A stretch of DNA of 64,000 nt from Maratus speciosus. Lineage: Eukaryota > Arthropoda > Arachnida > Araneae > Salticidae. The first letter of the stretch is position 1, and each line of letters opens with the position of its first letter. Both the position numbers and the translations under genes were made by a program. Below the pieces are notes generated by a model. The model was given only the letters and a program-made list of their open reading frames with translations, was not told the DNA's origin and did not search any database. Shown here piece after piece: positions 46,206-59,100 of the stretch. The stretch spans positions 196,790,559-196,854,558 of the forward strand of contig OZ010788.1 in assembly GCA_963932465.1 (NCBI GenBank), in the 5' to 3' direction.

Positions 46206-46589
46206 CCTGCCGGCCCGGCCTACAGGCAGAGGTAGATTTCGAAGTTAAGTATACTAATTTCACAAACAAAAACTAAATCATTATTAGATATAAATCCACT
46301 TTAACAGTTTTGTCTGTCTGCTTTTGACGAGTTTTTATTTCCTTTTTATACCTATAATATCTGGTTTTATCAGAATCATGTAAAGGCGGTATTAAAAAAA
46401 TTACTTTTCCATGCTCAACAACTCGAATATTTCTGGCACATTTTCAGATTCATAAAAAAAAAAAAAAATATGAAAATGCTGACTTGATTTTTTAAAAGAT
46501 TTATAAGCGACCTGTGTTTTTATTTTTCTTTCAATTAATTAAAACTTGATTAATAAACAATTATTTTCTCAGTAGGGCAATATTTTTTG
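46206..46589. other. Spacer, no recognised feature
   Basis: Non-coding AT-rich sequence with a short GCCGGCCCGGCC patch at 46208, which may be another word-type repeat edge. Confidence 0.4.
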
Positions 46590-48930
46590 TTTCTAACACA
46601 ATCGCTTCGGGAAATTCTGTTCAAAATGCCCACTTTGACATCATTTTTTGAAATATATTCTGCCTCTATCAAAAAATTGATCATTACTGTACATTATATA
46701 GTTTCTGAATAAGAGAATCTAGCAATTGGATGCATTTGAGAACAAAAATGAATTTAAAAATGGGTAAGAAAATAGACAGTTTGGATTTGAATGCACCCTT
46801 AATAAGATGATTTTTTTTCTTCAACCGCTATGTATTTTTAATTTGTTTTTGCTGTAAGAATTGGCCCTATCAAAAACTTGTCTATATAAATGTTGAAGAC
46901 AATATTAAGAAGATATATGATAAATTCATGGAGATTTTTATATCTTGTGAATTGACGGAGTTATGAAAATTTTTCGTCTTCAACAATTTTTTGTTTTTAA
47001 TTTTTTTTTCCGGTACGAATTGGTCCTATCAAAAACTTGTGAACATAAAAGTTGTAGATAATATTAAGGAGATGTACCTATAATAAAATTAATTGGATTT
47101 GATATTTTGAGAATTGAAGAAGTAAGGAATTTTTTTCTCCCAAAAACCCTATTTTTTGCGCAACTTGAGCCTATTTTAAATTTTATTAAAAATCTGTGAT
47201 GCATGAATTTTTGGCGCTATTTTTAGAAGTAATAAAAACTTTAAACTTATTTGATATGTACAAAAATTAAGAAGTTATGGGGTTTTTTCGGTTTTCACAA
47301 AAACCCTCCCTATTTCCATCCCCTTTGCCTGCTTTTGCCCATTAACGAACTTGACCGAGATTTTATGTATCAATTTGGAAGAGATTTGTGCAGAATAATG
47401 GAAGTTATCGTGTCCAGAAGAAAGTGATAACACAATTGCTACGGGAAATTCCATTCAAAATGCCCACTTTGAGATCATTTTTTGAAATATATTCTGCCTC
47501 TATCAAAAAATCGATCATTGCGGTACATTTGATAGTTTCTGAATAAGCGAATCTACCAATTAAATGCGTTTGAGAGCAAAAATGAATTTAAAAATGAGTC
47601 AGAAAATAAGCAGTTTGGATTTTGGATTTGAGTGCATCCTTAATGCAATGATTTTTCCAACACAATCCTTTTCGGGAAATTCGGTTCAAAATGCCCACTT
47701 TAACAGCATTTTTAAAAATATATTCTGCCTCTATAAAAAAATCAACCATTACGGTACATTATATAGTTTCTGAGTAAGAAAACGTACCAATTGGAAACCT
47801 TTGAGAGCAAAAATGAATTGTAAAATGAGCCAGAAAATAAGCAGTTTGGATTTGAATACAACCTTACAGGGGTCTGTCCAGACTTTTCTCACAGGGTCCT
47901 GTTTTTGTGAAATTGTGAAGTTTTTCTTATTTTTGTGAAAATTCTAGTCATAATTTTGTGAATTTTAAATTATCGATGTCTTCATGTTCTATCCTTCATA
48001 TAAAAAGCGAAGTAATATGCTGTTTGGTGAGTTCAACTGTGTTACTTACAAGCCATGATTTTATTTTTAAATGATTAAATTTGTGAAAAGTTCCATTGAA
48101 GGTGGAAAAATTCTGTGAAAAGTCTATTTAAGAGACAAATAATTTTGTGAAGGGTCCTGTTTTGGGATAAAATGTTTTGTGAAGGGTCCTGTTTGGGAAT
48201 AAAATTTTTTGTGAAGGGTCCTGTTTTAACATAAATTATTTTGTGAAGGGTCCTTTAAACGACCTAAAATTTTCCTAAACATATCCTTGCCTTACTTAGA
48301 TAATTTTTTTCATCAACCACTATGTATTTTTGTTTTTGCTGTAAGAATTGGTCCTATCCAAAACTTGTCTATATAGATATTGTAGACAATATTAAGAAGA
48401 TATATGATAAATTCATGGGGATTTTATATCTTTTGAATTGACGGAGTTATGGATTTTTTACTTCTTCAAACCCTCTTTTTGTTTTTGTTTGTAATTTTTT
48501 TTTGCGGTACGAATTGGTCCTATCAAAAACTTGTGAATGTAAAAGTTGCAGATAATATTAAGGATATTTATAATAAAATTAATTGGAATTGATATCGTGA
48601 GAATTGACGAGGTTATGAATTTTTTTCTCCCAAAAACCCTATTTTTTGCACCCCTTGAGCCCATTTTTAACTTTATCAAAAATCTGTGATACATAAAATT
48701 TTGGCCCTATTTTTAGAAGTAATAAAAACTTAAAACTGATTTGATATGTAGAAAAATTAAGAAGTTATTGGGGGTTTTCGGTTTTCAGAAAACCCCTCCC
48801 TATTTCCATCCCCTTGGTCCGATTTTGCCCATTGATGAACTTGACCGAGATTTTATGCCCATTGATTTTATGTATCAGTTTGGAAGAGATTGGTGCAGAA
48901 TTACGAAAGTTGTTTTTTACTGAGGGTGGT
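46590..48930. repeat. Large tandem duplication of an ~850-bp unit
   Basis: A block starting near TTCGGGAAATTCTGTTCAAA (46603) recurs at 47438 and 47668, and the following block (CCGCTATGTATTTTT near 46825 to TGTGCAGAATA near 47397) recurs at 48313-48902. Order is a, b, a, a, b, so the array grew by unequal exchange. The internal element at 47875-48285 interrupts the last unit. Non-coding. Confidence 0.7.
47875..48285. mobile_element. Element with GTGAAGGGTCCTGTTTT words
   Basis: Four tandem 36-38-bp units TTTTGTGAAGGGTCCTG (48153-48255) sit near the right end, and GGGTCCTGTTTTTGTG once near the left end. The flanks repeat CCTTAC (left ending near 47873, right starting near 48290), and the undisturbed copy near 46797 shows the empty site. 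Inverted ends are weak (CAGGGGTCTGT versus CAAGGATATGT). Confidence 0.55.
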
Positions 48931-49189
48931 TTTGGGTTCTAGGGGTCATGATCGGTGTAGATCTGCAAGAATTTTTCAGAAATTCCAACATAGGAACGAT
49001 ACCAATAGGTAGTATTTCATACGAAATCTACCTAAAAAAAGTTTCACTTTTAAATTATTGCTTTGTAGCGCTGTGCATCAAATAAAGTTTCAGCATCAGG
49101 TATATTGGTACCATGTGCGACAATCTGATTAGCTAATCTTTTTAAAGTTGCACAAATGACCCCTTTCCATGTTTTTTCTGTCTATACTG

Positions 49190-50830
49190 CTGACTCAATG
49201 TCCCATCTGGGGGCTTGCTGCACCCTTCCTGCCCTTTGATTTACAAAATAGCACCCTCCTTGCCCCTCATCCAAAAAATCAGAACCCTTCTTACCCCTTA
49301 CCCCAAAAATTAGCTCTTACTCTTTTTTTTAGTGTTTCGTTCATCAGACGAAACCCTATTCGTCTCGCTCTTCTGTCTTGTCTGTCTGTCCATCACAGAG
49401 CCCGTTCTCAGAAACTATACATGTTGAAGACTTGAAATTTTGCATACTTATAGATGAACACCACACATCATACGACAAATCATAAAATTTTGAAAAAGGT
49501 CTTACATTTAACCCTTTGGGCTCCCACATGTGTATTTTAAACAATTCTTTCTATGTGAGCCCCTAATTAGGTTGCAGGTGTGAAATTTTGCATACTTATA
49601 GATGGACACCTCAGATCAAACGACAAATCATAAAATTTTGAAAAAGGTCTTACATTTAACCCTTTGGGCTCCCACATGTGTATTTTAAACAATTCTTTCT
49701 ATGTGAGCCCCTAATTAGGTTGCAGGTGTGAAATTTTGCATACAGCTGAGCACCTCGCATCAAACGACAAATCATAAAAATTTCAAAAGTCGTACATTTA
49801 ACCCTTTGGGCACCCACATGTGTATTTTAAACAATTCTTTCTAAGTGATGCCCTTTTAGGTTGGAGGTGTGAAATTTTGCATATTTATAGCTGAACACCA
49901 TCATGCAACAAATCATAAAAATTTGAAAAAGTCGTACATTTATCCCTTTGAGCTCCCACAAGCGTATTTTAAGCAATTGTTTCTAACTGAGCCCCTTATT
50001 AAATTGCAGATTTGAAATTTTGCATACTTATAGCAGAACACCTGAAGCCAGGCGACAAATCATAAAATCTTGAAAAAGTCTTACATTTAACCCTTTGAGC
50101 TACCACATATGTATTTTAAGCAATTCTTTCTAAGAGAGACCCTAATTAAGTTGGAGACATGAATTTTTGCATGCGTATATTTGAATACCTAAGACCACAC
50201 GACAAATCATAAAATTTTCAAAAAGTCTTATTATTTACTCCTCCGGGGTCTAACTTGTATATTTTAAGCAATTTTTCTAACCTCCGCCCTTTTCACCCGG
50301 GGAGCACTTTTCCAACTTTTGCCGACACCCCTTTGACCATTCTTTCATATTATGCACCATAGCCTTACATATTTTAGTTCCATTTTTTACCACCAGGGGG
50401 TGCCTACCTATCTCGGGTGCTATGGGCCCAATCCCTTCGACTAATATATCTACGGATAGTATGTAAAACGGAGTTTCGTTCAGATAGAGGTTTGTTTAGA
50501 ATAGAGTGCGCCCCTGGTTACGAAATGTAGAACTAACAGCTTTTAGATTTGAAGGTCATGTTTTGGATTCTTAAGGGCATTTCTTGAAAATTTTAAAGGC
50601 ATTCTTTTGATTTTTAAAACTACTTTTTAATATTTAATAGACAGCAATAAGTCAATTTTTACTATGCAAGTAATTTGTTTAATAAACAAAAGGAGTAAAG
50701 GCACTCTTTTCAGGTGGGGGCAACAAGGGAGCTAATTTTTTTAATGAGGGGCAAGAGGGGTGCTATTTTGTAAATCTAACGGCAGGCAGGGTGCAGCACC
50801 CTCCTGAAACTGTCTGGGGGAAACTCTGCT
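49190..50830. mobile_element. Element with ~110-bp inverted ends, host of a satellite-bearing element
   Basis: The stretch 49204-49330 (CTTGCTGCACCCTTCCTGCC, TTTACAAAATAGCACCCTCC) is the inverted counterpart of 50690-50815 with moderate divergence. Together they look like the arms of a foldback or TIR element. Between them lies the satellite-bearing element 49330-50470. Confidence 0.55.
49330..50470 (+). mobile_element. Second family of satellite-bearing element (six ~145-bp units)
   Basis: The left end is a 7-bp-stem hairpin (GTTTCGT, loop TCATCAG, ACGAAAC at 49334-49354), followed by a CTTGTCTGTCTGTCC tract, then six tandem units of 140-149 bp with phase marks TGAAATTTTGCATA near 49433, 49581, 49729, 49870, 50013 and 50160. 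The right end repeats GTTTCGTTCAGAT at 50472. The layout copies that of 27414-29275 although the sequence is unrelated. Confidence 0.65.
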
Positions 50831-52230
50831 CATGACATTATTATACTTCAATGTCTTTATTCTATAATAATAATTAAAACAAAACAAATTTTTTTAGGAC
50901 AAAATAACCATTTTATATCATCAATTCAAAATTTAAAAAAAAGCATTTTAGCCTTAATTACTTTATTAAAGTAAGGTAACACTCATGATGATGAATAAAA
51001 ATACTCACCTTCCTTAAAGCTTTGTTCTAAAATATCACCCTTATCAATTTTCAAATCTTCACAAAATTACACTAAGTAACATTCTACAAGTCTGGACAAG
51101 TGAAAACATACTAGATATGTACTAATGAGTAGCTCCACATATATGTAAATAATCAAAATTAAAATAGGTAACACATGATGCAGTTCTGGGGACAGACCTT
51201 TACTGTTTCATATTGTCATCAGATAGTAAAAACATTTTTTTTTTTAAATGTAATTATAGGTTTGTTTATTGCATATACAATAGGTTGCATTAATTTTTTC
51301 AAACAAATAATGAAGATTTAATTTAAAAAAATTGAAGTTTTTGGCTGAGCAAACAAACTAGGGACAGTCAAAAAACCACTTTTCCAGACAAGATTTGTTA
51401 TTTTTTTATTATTGAAATCCATCAGACATTTAAAATAAATGGCACATTGCACAGCAAACAGTACATAAGTTAGGATATTCGATATTAATGTCTTTTTGTC
51501 TAAATAATTAAACAAATATAAAAAAATAAGCACCAAAGTCCAGGGACGGGGTTTTGGCAAATTTTTTGAAAATAACCCGTATTCAAAAGTTCAAAAATTA
51601 AAAAAAATATATTTGTTGTAAAAAGAAAATAATAATTGGTACTTTATGAAATAAATAATATGAAGAAAGTTCCGCCAAAAATTTTAACCATTTTAATTAT
51701 TTGGTAAAGAGTTATGAAGTTTTTTGTAGTACCATGCAGAAAATCAACACTTTAAAAATGTCCATAGAAAAAAAAAAGTGTCACATGTTCAGATGCTTAT
51801 AATTTGAAATATTTTAATTGGATTCAATTAAAATTTCACGTGGTAGCATCTTATACATGTATGTTTTCATGTACCAAGTTTCGTCAAAATCTGAAATGGT
51901 GGGTGACATTTTGTAAAATTGCTGGATGATTTGACGTGGAATGACCCAGATTTAACAAATATAAGGACGAGTTTTCCACCATATTTTAACTTTGCTTGTC
52001 TGAAACGTGATAACATTATTGGAAGTGAGTGAATTTTGGTTAAATTTATTGTCAACTGGGTTATTCTCTGCAATAGTGCAAAAAGTGCTTCCCAGCCATA
52101 TAAATGCTCTTAATTTTATTACATTTTTATTTATTTTTATTTTTATTAGAAGATCTAAACATAGTTTATTAGGGGCAGAAAGTAAAATTTAAAAATAAAT
52201 AAATTTAGTATTTAAAAATATAATATAAAT
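50831..52230. other. Repeat remnants, no gene
   Basis: GTAACACTCATGATG at 50972 and GTAACACATGATG at 51166 match the word of the remnant at 45200-46205. The remaining AT-rich DNA has only short open frames without domains. Confidence 0.4.
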
Positions 52231-52234
52231 CATG

Positions 52235-52815
52235 CAAACATCATTCCCTCACCTTTCCCCCACCTGTACTACCATATTTTATTGCCTATTTCTTTCCATC
52301 CAGAAATAAAAAAAATTAAAAATACCCTAACCAAAATAAAGTTCTTATTTGATACATTACAAAAAATAATAAAAATATTAATTTTTACTATTATTATATA
52401 GTCTACTCAATCAATTATGTTTCCCTATGTTAGACCATCATTCCCTCACACATTGCTATTATCTCAAATATCTACCACTAATGAGCAGTAGCAGTCTAGC
52501 ATCCTTCACAGAGAAGAAGCTATTTTGAGCACTTGTCAGTCCAGCAACATAAATTGGTGGTGTAAGATTTTGTTAATTTTACAGAATTTTTTTTTAGTCA
52601 GAAATCCGGAAGCGTTTTTATTAGCAGTCATTCCCGCACACAGAATATTCATTTATTTGTAAATATCAAAAATTTTAATTTTATCATACATTATATATTA
52701 AGTGTTTCTCTTAAAGGAAACAGTTTGGATTTCTTCATAATTTTGCATTTTTCCCCTACAACTAGTAAAAATGTCTTATTTCATCATTCCCTCACTTGTC
52801 ATTCCCTCACATTTT
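52235..52815. mobile_element. Transposon remnant with CATTCCCTCAC words
   Basis: The word CATTCCCTCAC or a one-base variant occurs at about 52241, 52440, 52630, 52783 and 52799. Spacing and style resemble the word repeats at 43490 and 45200. No coding part is recognised. Confidence 0.45.
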
Positions 52816-53004
52816 TTATTTTATTTTTTCCACAAATTTTTATTTTATTTTTTTTGTTAAGTCAAATTTTTAAAACAATTTCTGTTGCTATTAAAATCTT
52901 CAATAATTGACTGATTTCTTACCATTTATCTAATTTTTATGAAAATTTACATATGCATCATTCAAGTCAGACTGCTGGCCAAATTTGCAAGTATTGTAGA
53001 GAAC

Positions 53005-53343
53005 AACCCAACTGCATTTTGAATAATGGAATGTCTAATCCAATGCTGTTTGGATATAAATATTTGCAGTTTTCAACACTTCTCCACATGTCGAGAAATC
53101 AAAGTAAGTCTGTTGAAAATGTCATTACACTACCTTCATTATTGTTAAAGTAATAAACGAAAATCAAAGTTCTGTCTAAAGTGAGATACATTGTATTTTT
53201 GAACTGAATAAGTTGATTGCGATCCTGATTTGGTTTCCTGGTCAAAATTTGTCTGTCTTGATACCTATTATCACCTCTGAAAGTTTGTTCTATTTTATTT
53301 AGAAACACCCTTTTTGTAAAAAAGCAAGAAAGATTATTTACCA
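53005..53343 (+). mobile_element. Third copy of the CCGAATATTCGG-word element, internal fragment
   Basis: The fragment aligns in the same orientation with about 6855-7190 of the element at 5788-9106 (shared phrases such as AATGGAATGTCTA, CAACACTTCTCC and GAAATCAAAG). Both ends are truncated, so the palindromic words are missing. Confidence 0.65.
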
Positions 53344-54376
53344 ATTACCAGACGTTATAGTCAGAGTGCTACACGACCAAATTAAGGTGAAAACTGCAAA
53401 TCGTGATAAGAATATACTGATTGGCTAGTATCTACTTTATGTTAATAAAATGCATTTCAGAGGGGGAGGCATCGCATAAAGTTGTGGGAATTCAAGATGG
53501 CGGCTGTTATTCAAAATGGCGTCATTTTCTGAATTTTCTTACTGTCCATCATATAAATTTATGTTTTAGGTCAATTTTGATGTTTTTAACGTCAAATTTC
53601 GCTTTTAATACTTTCCACCATAGTTGAATGCATTTATGAATTCAGTTTGCCTGTTTGTTTGTCTGTCTGCCTGCTTGCCATTCCATGCTCTAACTCGCTA
53701 AAATTCACTCAGATTGTCATGTAATTTATGTATGTTATTGAAGTTTACAATAACATGTTCCGAATAAAAATGAAGTGTATAGGTTTTATAGTCCGTTTGC
53801 AGGGCCCTCAAAAGAATTCCATTACGTTATTGTCTAATTACTGCTACGGTTGAGAAAACTGCAAATCGTGAGAGGAATATATCGATTGGTGAGTATCTAC
53901 TTTACAATCTATATAAGAGAGGGAGGCATACCGTAAAGTCGCAGGAATTCAAGATGGCGGTTGTTATTCAAAATGGCGTCATTTTCTGAATTTTTTTGCT
54001 ATCCATCATATAAATGTGTGTATCAGGTCAATTTCGATGTTTTTAACGCCAAAAATTTCACTTTTAATACTTTCTGTCATGGTTGAATGAGTTTATCAAA
54101 TCAGTTTGTCTATTTGTTTGTCTGTCTGTCTGCTTGCCATTTCATGCTCTAACTCGCTTAAATTCACTCAGATTGTCATGTAATTTATATGTGTTATTGA
54201 AGTTTACAATAACATGTTCCGAATAAAAATTGAAGTGTACAGCTTTTATAGTCCGTTTACAAGGTCCTCAAAAGAATTCCACTACGTTATTGTCTATTAG
54301 TGCGGCTGTTACGGTTGAGAAAACTGCAAATCGTGAGACGAATATACCGATTGGTGAGTACCTACTTTATATTAAT

Positions 54377-55490
54377 CAGGGTTGTCGGCTTTTAGCCAGG
54401 CCAAAAAAAGCTGGCCGGCTTTTTTTGGTTTTAGCCGCTTAAAAAAAGCCGACTTTTATTTTTAAAAGTTGGTTTACAGTTAATTCATTTTAAATTTGGA
54501 TCAATTAATTTTTAACACACTTATAAATATTTCCGGTACTTCTATTTTCTAAATTCGGTATATTTTCTAAAAAAATTATAGATTTCTATTAAATTTTGTC
54601 AAATAAATAAGTCTTCTAGAAGAACTTCAAGAAGGCATTATGACTGAAAAAAATTATAAACATTGAAAAAAATATCAGGTTCCAAACTCGTGTTTTGAAA
54701 TTTTATATTACATAGCTCTACATATACTACCTACACATTTTAAAGATTATATTTAATTAAACAATGACAAAATGTAGCCCATCAAAATGGAAACATTCTC
54801 ATGTGTCTATATGGAGAGATTAAGTTATAAATGTTAAAAGAGAAATTAGAAAAATATAATATTTGAGGAGAGTGGTACGTAAGTGTATAAAAAATAGAGC
54901 ATTTAAACAAGAAAAAAAAAAAAATAAAAATCTCTAAATAAAATTTTGAAAAGCTTGTTGCTAAGCATATTCATGCATATGCTATTCATAATGCTTTTAA
55001 TAGTGAGAAATGGTGTTTTTATTAATATGACTACTATGTATAATTTTAAATGTTTACTAGAAATAAAATAAGACGTATATTAATAGCTCTTATTAATTAA
55101 GTAATAAAACATGTAACTAAGTAACCATTGTCCTCTTTAATTTTATAAAGCAGAAAAAATTGGCAGTTGGTATGGCCCTTTTAAAATTTAGCTGACATAT
55201 TTGCAATTCTGACTACAAATCACTAGCAAAACTATCTAAATTTTATTCCAGTATTAATGTCCTCATTATTGAGAAATTTGGTTACTTATTAAACTCTAAA
55301 TCAATTAAATGTCATTAAAACTAATTAAAAACACTTTAAAATGTGTAGTTTATAATTACTACAATGTTTCATTGTATAAAAGCCAATTATGGCCAAAAAA
55401 GGCCAATTTTGGCCAAAAAAAGCCGGTTAAAACCAATAAAAGCCACAGGCCTGGCTTTTTTTAATTTTAGCCGGCTTTTTTGCAACCCTG
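54377..55490 (-). mobile_element. hAT-like element with AAAAGCCGGCTTTT words, 1114 bp
   Basis: Ends CAGGGTTGTCGGC (54377) and GCAACCCTG (ending 55490) are flanked by a perfect 8-bp TSD ATATTAAT (54369-54376, 55491-55498). AAAGCCGGC/GCCGGCTTT words fill 54386-54450 and 55380-55480. The interior is AT-rich and non-coding. It is the same family as 60790-62305, in the other orientation. Confidence 0.9.
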
Positions 55491-55547
55491 ATATTAATAC
55501 AATCCATATAAGGGGGGATACATTGCGTCAAGTCGTAGGAATTTAAG

Positions 55548-55745
55548 ATGGCGGCTGTTATTCAAAATGGCGTCATTTTCTGGAATTCTTGCAATTTTCA
55601 TACTATTCATCGTATAAAAGTGTTTGATGTAAAATGTATGTGCAAAATCTGTAAAAATAAGTGTGGCTGTAGAAAGGTTGGACTTTCTTGCACATTATTG
55701 TTCAATTGCAAAAACGAATGTCAGAAATATGATGATACAAAGTGA
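55548..55745 (+). pseudogene. Cys-rich C-terminal coding fragment of a mobile element
   Basis: The frame from about 55605 ends with a Cys-rich tail (CMCKICKNKCGCRKVGLSC then CKNEC) before a TGA/TAA-type stop at 55743. The C-x-C-x2-C-x3-C-x-C-R-K-x-G-L-x-C spacing suggests a small metal-binding module of the CXC kind, often seen at the end of transposon-related arthropod ORFs (from memory). The upstream part of the frame is repeat sequence, so the Met at 55548 is doubtful and only the tail is likely coding. Confidence 0.35.
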
Positions 55746-56199
55746 AGTTTTTATATTCTCTAACTTTAAATGTAATATGCAATTTTTTTAATATCTTATA
55801 ATAAGACACTAATAAAAGGCAATTTTGTTATTTATTTATTCCTTTCGTTTTCCTTACTATATTTTACAAAAATACTTTAATAATTGTCCTATTTTCATTT
55901 TAAGCGTATTTTTGATATTAAAAAGGGAATTTTTCAGTTTAAAAATATCGAAATTGACATCATAGGCACTTTTATATGATGTATAAGAATAAAAAGGCAA
56001 ACGATTTTGAGTAATAGCCGTCATCTTAAATTCCTATGAATTTGCACGATGCCCCAACTTCTTATATGCATTGCATTAATAGGAAATAGATACTGACCAC
56101 AGGGCTTGAATTTCAGGGCGGGAGGGCAAGATTCGCGCCCAAAAGAATACCGTGGGCTCCCGTCCAAAAAATTTGACCCTTTTAAAGGAAAATTTTACA

Positions 56200-59100
56200 T
56201 TTTGAAACTACGATCAACTCCTGCAAACGCTTTGCGAATTTCGTGATATTTTTGCGCGACAGATTGTCACATTTTATGAGTTTTTTTTACTGCGAAAGAT
56301 CATTGAAATTCTCGTTTTTTTTTCCGCGACCGATAAACAAATTTCACTTTTTTTCCCCCGAGATCGGTCGAGAAGTTTCGCGTTATTTGCCGCGACAGAG
56401 TGGCGAGTTCAGAGGTGATTCTGTTCCGAATGTTCCGAAAATTATGAAAAATCTGTCATCAATTCGGGCAAAAATATAACTGAAAAATATCTCGAATTTC
56501 GACAGATGATCGCCAAAAAAATATATTTCGTCAATTGTTCGCAGAAAAAATCGCCAATTTCGTCGCAAAGGAACACGGAAAAACTCTGATATGATTCTGA
56601 GTGAAAAAAAAAATTTTGAAATTCACAGCAATTTTCTGAAAAGTTACGACAGGAGGGGTGGGGGTGGGGGTGGGGGGGAATCCACGACCGGCACTAACTA
56701 TGCATTTTCTCTGCTGCCCTTTGACGAAATTCGCTGTTTTTTCGCTATCTTTTGACGAAATTCGTGGTCTTTTGATGAAATTTGTGATTTTCTCGTGATC
56801 TTTTGACGAAATTTGTGATTTTCTCGCGATCTTTTGATGAAATTTGTGATTTTCTCGCGATCTTTTGATGAAATTTGTGGTTTTCTCGCGATCTTTTGAT
56901 GAAATTTGTGGTTTTCTCGCGATCTTTTAATGAAATTTGTGGTTTTCTGGCGATCTTTTGATGAAATTTGTGGTTTTCTGTGATTCTTTGATGAAATTTG
57001 CGATTTTCCAACGATCCTTTTAACGAAATTTGTGTTATCCCCGAGATCCTTTGACGAAATTGGCGATTTTTCTGCAAGTGATTGACAAAATTTATTTTTT
57101 TCGGCGACCATTTGTCGAAATTTTGTGTTTGAATTTTCAGATTAGTGACTGATTTTTTTTTTTTTTCTAATTTTCGGAAAATTCAAAGCAGATTCACTCC
57201 TAGAAAAACTTATTTCGCTAAAGGGTCGTGAATAAAACACTAATTGCGCAAAAGGAATCGAGAATAAAACTTAATTTTCGTTAAAGGATCTCAGAAAAAA
57301 ACTGAATTTCCCCAAACGATCGCGGGAAAATGTTAAATTCATCAAACGATAGCGAAAAAATGCATATTTTGGCGAAGGATCGAGGAAAAGGTGCAACTTT
57401 TAGGCAAAGGATCGCAGGAAAAAGTGGAACTTTTAGGCAAAGGATTAAAGATGAAAATAAGGAATTTTGCTTAGTGGCCACTGGCCGGTAAGTTGATTTT
57501 TTTTTTAGTAGCCAGTTACTGGCTAGCGAGAATAATTTCTTTAGTCGCCAGTAAGCCAGTTGTTTTGCGATCTTTGTCAAAATTTGCGGTTTTTTTTTCG
57601 CGATCTTTTGACGAAATGTGCGTTTATTTCGCCTTCCTTTTGACGAAATTCGCGGTTATTTCGCTCCTTTTGATGAAATACGCGTTTGTTTCGCGATCAT
57701 TTGACGAAATTTGAAAGTTTTTTTTTCGTTCCTAGTCGTGGTTATTTCGCCCCTTTAGACGAAATTCGCGGTTGTTTCGCGATCTGTTGTCGAAATTCGA
57801 AGTTGTTTCGCGATCTTTTGTCTCAATTTGCGATTCTTTTGCCAAAATTTGCGATCTTTTGTCAAAATATGCGGTTCTTTCGCGATCTTTTGACGAAATA
57901 TGCGTTTATTTCGCGATCTTTTGACAAAATATGCGTTCATTTCGCGATCTTTTGACGAAATATGCGTTCATTTCGCGATCTTTTGACGAAATTGCGGTTA
58001 TTTTGCGATCTTGTGACAAAATTCGCGTTTTTTCCATAATTCTAGGACAAAATTCGCGGTATTTTTATGTCCGAATTTTCAGATTGATGAACGATTTTTT
58101 TTTAAATTTTCGGAACCGAATGCCTTAATTTTTCGGAAAATTCGGAACAGAATCACCCCTGATATATGGTACATATTATTCCAAGATCAATTTTGTCAAG
58201 GTCACCATACGGATCTTTTTATTTGTAGTGAAATTTTCCTATCTCAGGGAATTTTGGAATTTGTTGTTGAAATCAATTGTATATCTTTCTGCAAAATTTC
58301 CCCAGAGGTTAAAATTTCCCCCGATCCTAGATCGCCGGATCGGACATATTCTGCACCTCTGGATATTCTATGTTTCTTCCGCGATCCATTGACGATATTC
58401 TACGTTTCTTCCGCAATCCATTGACGATATTTTGCTTTTTTCCGCAATTTATTGACAATATTCTACGTTTTTTTCGCGATTCTTTGACGAAATTCGGGTT
58501 TTTAGCGATCCTTTGACAAATGTGCGGTTTTTTTTTCGCGATATAACAAAATTCTCGTTTTGTTCGCGATTCCTTGACGAAATTCTCGTTTTTTGCGCAA
58601 TCTATTGACGATATTTACGTTTTTTTCGCGATCTATTGACGATATTTACGGTTTTTTCGCGATCTATTGACGATATTTACGTTTTTTTCGCGCTCTATTG
58701 ACGATATTTACGTTTTTTCGCGATCTATTGACGATATTTACGTTTTTTTCGCGATCTATTGACGATATTTACGTTTTTTTCGCGATCTATTGACGACATT
58801 TACGTTTTTCGCGATCTATTGACGACATTTACGTTTTTCGCGATCTATTGACGGTATTTGCATTTTTTCGCGATCTATTGACGATATTTGCGTTTTTTCC
58901 ACGATATTTGGGTTTTTCACGATCCTTCGACGAAATTTGTTTTTTTCCGTAATCTTTTGACGAAGTGTGCGTTTTTAAGCGATCTTTTGACGAAATTCTC
59001 GGTTTTTTTCACGATTCTTTGACGAAATTCGCGCTTGGTTTTCGCGATCTATTGACGATATTTGCGTTTTTTCCACGATCCATTCACGATATCTGCGTTT

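Larger units (their letters stand above)
53390..56100. repeat. ~466-bp tandem array with an inverted end copy
   Basis: Units begin ACTGCAAATCGTGA near 53393, 53859 and 54325, and each contains AAGATGGCGGCTGTTATTCAAAATGGCGTC and a TTTGTCTGTCTG tract. The third unit is split by the hAT element at 54377-55490 and resumes at 55499. An inverted half-unit (CCGTCATCTTAAATTCC near 56020) closes the block at about 56095, so it may be the multi-copy terminal repeat of one element. Confidence 0.7.

Noticed and set aside
52725..52910. Phe-rich 61-residue frame as a membrane protein
   Set aside because: It is a translation of T-rich low-complexity DNA; no start context, neighbours or motif support it.
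56698..57111. Long minus-strand open frames with repeating KDRENHKFHQKI-like protein
   Set aside because: They are translations of the 31-bp minisatellite; the period is not a multiple of three and no domain is present.
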